Assembly (NCBI GenBank): GCA_018663565.1
Contig: JABJQE010000090.1
Location: 1-10,528, forward strand
From: Phycisphaerae bacterium
GTDB lineage: Bacteria; Planctomycetota; Phycisphaerae; Phycisphaerales; SM1A02
Reading direction: 5' to 3'
DNA length: 10,528 nt
Shown: one piece after another, positions 6,582 through 10,528 of the stretch
How the letters are laid out: each line of letters starts with the position of its first letter
How positions within the stretch are numbered: position 1 is the stretch's first letter
The notes under the pieces: model-generated
Told to the model about the DNA's origin: nothing
What the model saw: only the letters and a program-made list of their open reading frames with translations
Database searches by the model: none
Translations under genes and position numbers: made by a program

Positions 6582-6809
6582 TGGATTCAGTGGGTTGACC
6601 CGTCGATGCCCGCCCACGCTGCAGGACTGCAAGCAGGAGACGTCATTGAAGCAGTCAATGATCGGTCTATTCAAAGTACCGCTGATCTCATGCACGCCAT
6701 CGCCGTGCTGCCGCCAGGCGAGATATGCCACATCACCTATCAACGCAATGGCGTCACAGAGACTACATCTGCGAAACTCGCGATCCGCCCCGATCCTCAA
6801 AGACCGTAG
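6582..6809 (+). pseudogene. C-terminal PDZ remainder of the HtrA-type protease, after the in-frame stop
   Basis: This segment is in the same frame as the upstream protease and directly follows its TGA. It reads WIQWVDPSMPAHAAGLQAGD and then VIEAVNDRSIQSTADL. The PA..AGL.AGDVI..VN pattern is the core of a PDZ domain, which binds C-terminal peptides and gates HtrA activity. Its residues match what the upstream half lacks, so the two once formed one gene. An ATG at 6606 could in principle restart translation of the last 67 codons, but it has no ribosome binding site and would give only part of a domain. The end overlaps the stop of the convergent carboxypeptidase gene by 13 bases. Confidence 0.75.
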
Positions 6810-8338
6810 ATGCCACCCAGTTTGGTTTCGAGATACGTCATGAGATGATCGGCCGACAGTGGTGACCCCGTCACGACTTCGCACAACTCTGCTGGCTGGT
6901 GCCGCCTACCCTGCTGATGGATCTTCTCATTGAGCCATGTCTTGAGCGGTTCAAACTCGCCCTTGGCGAATCCATCCTCAAGGCCAGGCATCTCTCGCTT
7001 GGCTGCATCAAAGAACTGCGCCGAATAGAGATTGCCCAAGGTGTACGTTGGGAAGTACCCCATTGACACCATTGACCAGTGGATGTCCTGCAAACATCCC
7101 TTTGAATCACATGGCACGTCAATGCTCAAGTATTCACGGTACTTCTCAGCCCAGGCTGCTGGCACGTCGGCCGCTTCAAGGTCGCCCTTCAACAGTGCCC
7201 GTTCGATCTCGAATCGAATCATAATGTGCATATTGTACGTGGCTTCATCCGCCTCAACTCGAATGAAATCGGGCCGGACAATATTTGCGCCGCGGTAGAT
7301 CCCATCAATATCAAGTGAAGCCACATCGCTCCCAAAGTACTTGCTGAGTTTCGGGAAGCACCACTTCCAGAACTGCTCGGAGCGTCCGACCTGATTTTCC
7401 CAAAGCCGGCTCTGCGACTCATGGATACCAAGCGAAACTGCTTGACCAAGAGGGAGGCGAGCACAGTCTTGGCGAAGACCCTGCTCATAGATGGCATGGC
7501 CGCACTCGTGCATGGTCGACCCGAGCGCATCGTTCACATTGTTCTCGTGGAATCTCGTCGTAATGCGAACGTCCTTGGGGTGAAATCCCGTACAGAACGG
7601 GTGGGTCGATACGTCGATTCGACCACGCTGAAAATCAAAGCCAATGCTTTTCGCCACATCCGTAACGAATGCCCTCTGCTTGTCGATCGGCAAGCACAGT
7701 TCGTTGAAGGCATTGCTCGGCGGAGTACTCGACCCCATCAATCGATCGAGCAGATTCTGCAGTCGCTCGCGAAGCGGCGTAAACACCGACTCCACCCACG
7801 CCGCAGTGCAGCCTGGTTCGTAGTCTTCGGCCAGCGCGTCCCACGGCTCCCCGCCCTGGGCCCATCCATAACACTCTGCCTTGCGACGAAGCAACGCCAC
7901 AACCTGTTCAAGATATGGCTGGAACTGAGAGAAGTCATCATTGCGACGTGCTTCGGCCCAGTTGTGCTGCGCCGACGAGGCGAGCATTGCTTCCTCAGAA
8001 ACAAGTGATGATGGAATGCACGTCGCCCGGTCATAATCATGCCGGAGTCGCTCCAGCGTGACTGCTGTGTCTGAATATGGGTCACCAACAAGGTCATCAT
8101 CGGCCTCGCATGCAGCAAGTAAATCTCCAACCTCCTGCGATGTTCCGAGCTCATGAGTGAGCCGCGCAATCAAAGCCATCTGCCGACCGCGAGGCTCGAT
8201 GCCTTCTGGGGGCATCTTGGTTTCCTGATCCCAGTGAAGGACCGACGCGCACGAGCCAAGCGTGCTTGCTTCAAGGGCTCGTTCAGTCAATTCTTGCCAT
8301 TTGGGGTGAGTTGCGGATGTGGTTGAGGTCGTGCTCAT
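6797..8338 (-). CDS. Carboxypeptidase Taq family metallopeptidase (M32)
   Basis: This is a cytosolic zinc carboxypeptidase that removes C-terminal residues with broad specificity; its role in the cell is probably peptide turnover. From ATG 8338 it has 513 residues, a normal length. The zinc site HECGH is at 277-281, with the third ligand Glu at 307 in GIHESQSRLWEN, 26 residues after the second His as in known M32 enzymes. Other family marks are SVLHWDQETKMP (32-43), DVRITTRFHENN (256-267), YEQGL after the zinc site, and RVEADEATYNMHI (360-372). AAAGGA lies nine bases before this ATG; a GTG six codons upstream is the other possible start. No signal peptide is visible. The gene is convergent with the HtrA-type protease and overlaps its frame by 13 bases. 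It probably has its own transcript, because a strong hairpin separates it from the gene upstream. Confidence 0.95.
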   Translation of the reverse strand: MSTTSTTSATHPKWQELTERALEASTLGSCASVLHWDQETKMPPEGIEPRGRQMALIARLTHELGTSQEVGDLLAACEADDDLVGDPYSDTAVTLERLRHDYDRATCIPSSLVSEEAMLASSAQHNWAEARRNDDFSQFQPYLEQVVALLRRKAECYGWAQGGEPWDALAEDYEPGCTAAWVESVFTPLRERLQNLLDRLMGSSTPPSNAFNELCLPIDKQRAFVTDVAKSIGFDFQRGRIDVSTHPFCTGFHPKDVRITTRFHENNVNDALGSTMHECGHAIYEQGLRQDCARLPLGQAVSLGIHESQSRLWENQVGRSEQFWKWCFPKLSKYFGSDVASLDIDGIYRGANIVRPDFIRVEADEATYNMHIMIRFEIERALLKGDLEAADVPAAWAEKYREYLSIDVPCDSKGCLQDIHWSMVSMGYFPTYTLGNLYSAQFFDAAKREMPGLEDGFAKGEFEPLKTWLNEKIHQQGRRHQPAELCEVVTGSPLSADHLMTYLETKLGGIYGL

Positions 8339-8379
8339 GCCAATGGTTCCTTTCACTTCAGAAGAATCGCACAGCCTAG

Positions 8380-8396
8380 CAGGAGGCTACCTCCTG
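8380..8396 (-). repeat. Small hairpin in the leader of the M32 gene
   Basis: CAGGAGG and CCTCCTG form a perfect 7-bp stem with a 3-base loop, about 40 bases before the carboxypeptidase ATG. One arm on the minus strand is a perfect Shine-Dalgarno sequence, but no start codon follows at a useful distance. No T run follows, so it is not a typical terminator. Function unknown. Confidence 0.4.
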
Positions 8397-8427
8397 AGCA
8401 GGCGTAGCATTGACACGCTCCCATACG

Positions 8428-8459
8428 ACAGGTGCCGGCCCAACGGGGCCGGCACCTGT
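8428..8459 (-). terminator. Strong hairpin after the DUF1573-ankyrin gene
   Basis: A perfect 14-bp GC-rich stem, ACAGGTGCCGGCCC with GGGCCGGCACCTGT, closes the 4-base loop AACG. It starts 28 bases after the stop of the DUF1573-ankyrin gene. No T run follows on either strand, so it may stop transcription together with other factors or protect the 3' end. Confidence 0.6.
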
Positions 8460-8487
8460 GGAGGGGAAACTCAGTTTGGACCTGTTA

Positions 8488-10233
8488 CTAGTCCTTCACT
8501 TCTTCGGTCAAGATCACCATGACTTGCGATGCGTTTGCGTCGGTTCTCGCCTTTGCAAGATCAAGCGCACTCCGCTTGGAGTTATCAGTGGCTGACGTAT
8601 CAGCTCCGTTCTTGATCAGCATCGTGACCTTGTCGGCCGAGCCATTCGCATGCGACGAAGCGGCGAGCAATGGAGTTTGCCCAACGCGGTTCCGAGCCTC
8701 GATCGCGGCACCCTTGGAGAGCAGCATCTCAAGGCCTTCAATCTTGCCAGTCTTGCATGCATGCATGAGTGGTGTTGAACCATCGATGCCGTCGGTAGCC
8801 TCGATGTTGGCACCAGCTTCGATCAACATTGGAATGGCCTTGGGATCACCAAAGCCAGAAGCCCAGATGAGCGGTGTATAGCCAGTTGCGCTACCGACCG
8901 TCTCAACTTGTGCGCCGGCGTCAAGCAGGTCTTGAACAGACTCTGCGGTTCCGAATCCACTCGTCCATGCCAGTGCGCCACCGATAAAGCTGTCACGCAT
9001 GTTGACATCTGCGCCGCGTTCGATCAAGAGTCGAACGGCTTGCGGACTCTTTGACGTACCAGCATGCATCAGCGCGGTGCGACCAACACGGTCGGTCTGG
9101 TTGATGTCAGCACCGGCGTCGATCAACAAAACCATCATTTGCGTGTTGCCCTTCTTACTCGCCAGTGCGAGCAAGGGCGAACCACTGTCGTCAGTCGCAG
9201 TCGCCTTTTCGCCAGCATCGAGCCGGGCCTTCAAGTCAGAGACTCTGCCGCTGTTAACCAAACTGGCAAGGGACTGCACACGAGGGGCCTGTGGACCAGC
9301 CTGCGAGGGCGTGCCGGAGAGGCTCAATTCGCCGTTAGACTTCGGTTGCCCTGGCTTGCTTCGATCAGGGCGGCCGGCCGTGGCATTCTCTCGAATGCGT
9401 TTACGTTGCTCGGCATCGAGCTTCACAACCGTAAAGATCTGGCTTGCGAGGGGGTGATCAAAGTAGAAGGTCACGCGAGAGTTCTTAGCGGTGCTCAGGA
9501 ATGTGTCCCAATCAAGCACGATTTCATGCTTGAGTTTGGCTTCCTTCGGGATGTCCTTCACGATAGCGGGTTGCACATTGAGAATCTTGAACGGCTTGCC
9601 GTCGATCGACTCGAATGTGATCTTGCCATCCGGGTTGTCATTGATGCCAACACGATCAGGAATCATCTTGACGTAGGCAATCGACTTGCCCTTCACCGGA
9701 ACTTTGAGTTGCGGGTAACCCTCAATCGTGAAGGTCAGTGTCTTGTTGAGTACGCGAGCAGTTGGGCCACCACGCATACGAACCGTAACATCAGTCTCTT
9801 CGCCTGGCTGAAGCACAGTGTTCTTCTTGAAGTCCGCAGTTGTGCAGCCGCAAGAAGCCTTGGCTGAAATGATCGTGACTGGCTTGTCGCCGTTGTTCTT
9901 CAGCTTGACATTGCCAGCCTTGGTTTCGCTCGTCGAGAATTCGCCGAGTTCAATGATTGGTGGCGAGGCCTGAACAACCTGAATAGTCGCTGGCGCGCCA
10001 GCGGTTGGCGGAAGATTGGCTGGGGGACGCAGTACGCCGCCAGCTGGCCCAACGGGTGGAGCGGGCTTGGCGGTTGGCTTGCTACTTGGGGTCGGCGCAG
10101 TCGGGTGGTCGGGTGTCCCCTTGGGGTGATCCTGTGCGGTCGCCTGAGGCGTTCCCACGTACAGGGTTCCGGCTGCAAGCAATACTGCCCAACAACTAAC
10201 CGTCCTCTTATAAATCGACATCATGGTGCTCAT
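8488..10233 (-). CDS. Exported DUF1573 protein with C-terminal ankyrin repeats
   Basis: 581 residues. A basic start followed by a hydrophobic stretch (about 10-28) and ATAQ (31-34) looks like a signal peptide, so the protein should act outside the cytoplasm. A Pro-rich, probably unfolded linker spans about 36-80. Residues about 90-185 form a DUF1573 domain, an immunoglobulin-like fold, with its marker SCGCTTADFKK (127-137) and LQPGEE (141-146). Residues 186-280 are an unrecognised, probably beta-rich segment. After a second low-complexity linker (about 281-320), six to eight ankyrin repeats run from about 320 to the end; clear ones contain GRTALMHA, GYTPLIWA, GSTPLMHA and GQTPLLAA, each followed by an LL..GA pattern. 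Ankyrin repeats bind proteins, so a scaffold in the envelope is a fair guess, but the function is unknown. AGAGGA is only two bases before the first ATG; Met4 or Met5 are alternatives. Confidence 0.9.
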   Translation of the reverse strand: MSTMMSIYKRTVSCWAVLLAAGTLYVGTPQATAQDHPKGTPDHPTAPTPSSKPTAKPAPPVGPAGGVLRPPANLPPTAGAPATIQVVQASPPIIELGEFSTSETKAGNVKLKNNGDKPVTIISAKASCGCTTADFKKNTVLQPGEETDVTVRMRGGPTARVLNKTLTFTIEGYPQLKVPVKGKSIAYVKMIPDRVGINDNPDGKITFESIDGKPFKILNVQPAIVKDIPKEAKLKHEIVLDWDTFLSTAKNSRVTFYFDHPLASQIFTVVKLDAEQRKRIRENATAGRPDRSKPGQPKSNGELSLSGTPSQAGPQAPRVQSLASLVNSGRVSDLKARLDAGEKATATDDSGSPLLALASKKGNTQMMVLLIDAGADINQTDRVGRTALMHAGTSKSPQAVRLLIERGADVNMRDSFIGGALAWTSGFGTAESVQDLLDAGAQVETVGSATGYTPLIWASGFGDPKAIPMLIEAGANIEATDGIDGSTPLMHACKTGKIEGLEMLLSKGAAIEARNRVGQTPLLAASSHANGSADKVTMLIKNGADTSATDNSKRSALDLAKARTDANASQVMVILTEEVKD

Positions 10234-10344
10234 CGTCCTCTAGGGGGTGATTTCAGCGAAGTGCTTGAACGCAGTCCAATCTCAGGGGGCTCCCAAACCA
10301 GTTCAGAAGCCAATTGGTCAAGAATCAAATATCCTAACGATTCC

Positions 10345-10377
10345 GCCCCCAAGCCGACGACATCGGCTGAAGGGGGC
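10345..10377 (-). repeat. Long inverted repeat upstream of the DUF1573-ankyrin gene
   Basis: GCCCCC (10345-10350) pairs with GGGGGC (10372-10377), and AGCCGA (10352-10357) with TCGGCT (10363-10368). The internal loop is 1 by 3 bases and the apical loop 5 bases. On the minus strand it would lie in the 5' region of the DUF1573-ankyrin gene, about 110 bases before its start. It could be a leader hairpin or a weak terminator for a gene from the right. Confidence 0.45.
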
Positions 10378-10382
10378 ACAGA

Positions 10383-10417
10383 ACGCAACGTCGACCGTTC
10401 CATTGCCGCCGTTGCGT
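10383..10417. repeat. 8-bp inverted repeat ACGCAACG / CGTTGCGT, possible operator
   Basis: The two arms (10383-10390 and 10410-10417) are perfect inverse copies separated by 19 bases. The spacing puts the half-site centres 27 bases apart, about two and a half helical turns. The right arm overlaps a minus-strand TTGACG hexamer (10415-10420) that resembles a -35, but no matching -10 is seen. The repeat may be an operator or a wide-loop hairpin. Confidence 0.3.
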
Positions 10418-10426
10418 CAATACTGG

Positions 10427-10453
10427 AAGAAAAACCAACATCACGAGTGTTGG
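10427..10453 (-). terminator. Rho-independent terminator for a gene entering from the right edge
   Basis: On the minus strand CCAACA, a 7-base loop and TGTTGG are followed at once by TTTTTCTT. This is a classic, if short, intrinsic terminator. It points left, so it probably closes a gene beyond the right edge and separates it from the DUF1573-ankyrin gene. Confidence 0.6.
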
Positions 10454-10528
10454 GGTACGCGGCACGGACAACCTCGGTTCCTGAGAATCCACGCCTCAGA
10501 CTGGTGGGTCCCCCTTCTGGCCGTGATA

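Larger units (their letters stand above)
10234..10528. other. Right-edge non-coding region (295 bases)
   Basis: It holds the leftward terminator at 10427-10453, two inverted repeats and presumably the promoter of the DUF1573-ankyrin gene, for which I see no convincing -35/-10 pair. Two plus-strand frames and one minus-strand frame are open to the window edge, but none shows a family motif or a convincing start. If a minus-strand gene ends before the terminator, its last codons could be within 10496-10528 (stop TGA at 10496-10498); the sequence is too short to judge. Confidence 0.5.

Noticed and set aside
6579..6640. Selenocysteine insertion at the protease TGA
   Set aside because: No stable hairpin at SECIS distance after the stop, no selenium genes nearby, and the family is not known to contain selenocysteine.
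9064..9867. 267-codon open frame on the plus strand, antisense to the DUF1573-ankyrin gene
   Set aside because: It lies wholly inside a well-supported gene on the other strand, has no family motif or ribosome binding site, and is the kind of long shadow frame expected at this GC content.
10234..10528. Open frames running off the right edge on both strands, one of which ends in a hydrophobic stretch (DWWVPLLAVI)
   Set aside because: Three competing frames are open, none has a good start, ribosome site or motif, and the leftward terminator at 10427-10453 argues against a plus-strand gene starting before it. More sequence is needed to decide.

Overview
The window reads as a stretch of bacterial chromosome of moderately high GC with dense housekeeping genes. 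There is no sign of phage, plasmid, CRISPR or insertion sequence. The best guess for the host is a planctomycete of the Phycisphaerae type or a close relative. That is an inference from the exported DUF1573-plus-ankyrin protein and the general gene mix; no single gene here proves it.

Left part, all on the minus strand and read from right to left: a UDP-glucuronate decarboxylase-type sugar epimerase (3495-4481); recA (2060-3160) behind a leader with LexA-box-like repeats; tRNA-Leu(CAG) with its own terminator; a NifS-type cysteine desulfurase (259-1470); tRNA-Lys(CTT); and, cut off by the left edge, the first 35 codons of a cold-shock-domain protein. The 344 bases between tRNA-Leu and the hairpin after recA hold no credible gene.

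Middle, plus strand: anmK (4589-5686), which recycles anhydro-N-acetylmuramic acid from peptidoglycan, is divergent from the epimerase across a 107-base spacer. An exported HtrA/DegP-type serine protease follows 64 bases later. Its protease domain is intact with a full His-Asp-Ser triad, but an in-frame TGA at 6579-6581 cuts the PDZ domain. The same frame continues after the stop with a good PDZ sequence to 6809.

Right part, minus strand: an M32 carboxypeptidase (6797-8338) converges on the protease with a 13-base overlap. A large exported protein (8488-10233) carries a signal peptide, a Pro-rich linker, a DUF1573 domain and a C-terminal ankyrin array, and ends at a strong 14-bp hairpin. The last 295 bases are non-coding as far as I can tell. 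They contain a terminator pointing left, probably closing a gene that lies off the right edge, plus two further inverted repeats upstream of the DUF1573-ankyrin gene.

The window is mostly ordinary. The items most worth a second look are the stop codon inside the protease PDZ domain, three GTTC-N7-GTTC-like repeats upstream of recA, the changed active-site loop of AnmK, the DUF1573-ankyrin fusion, and the unexplained spacer beside tRNA-Leu.
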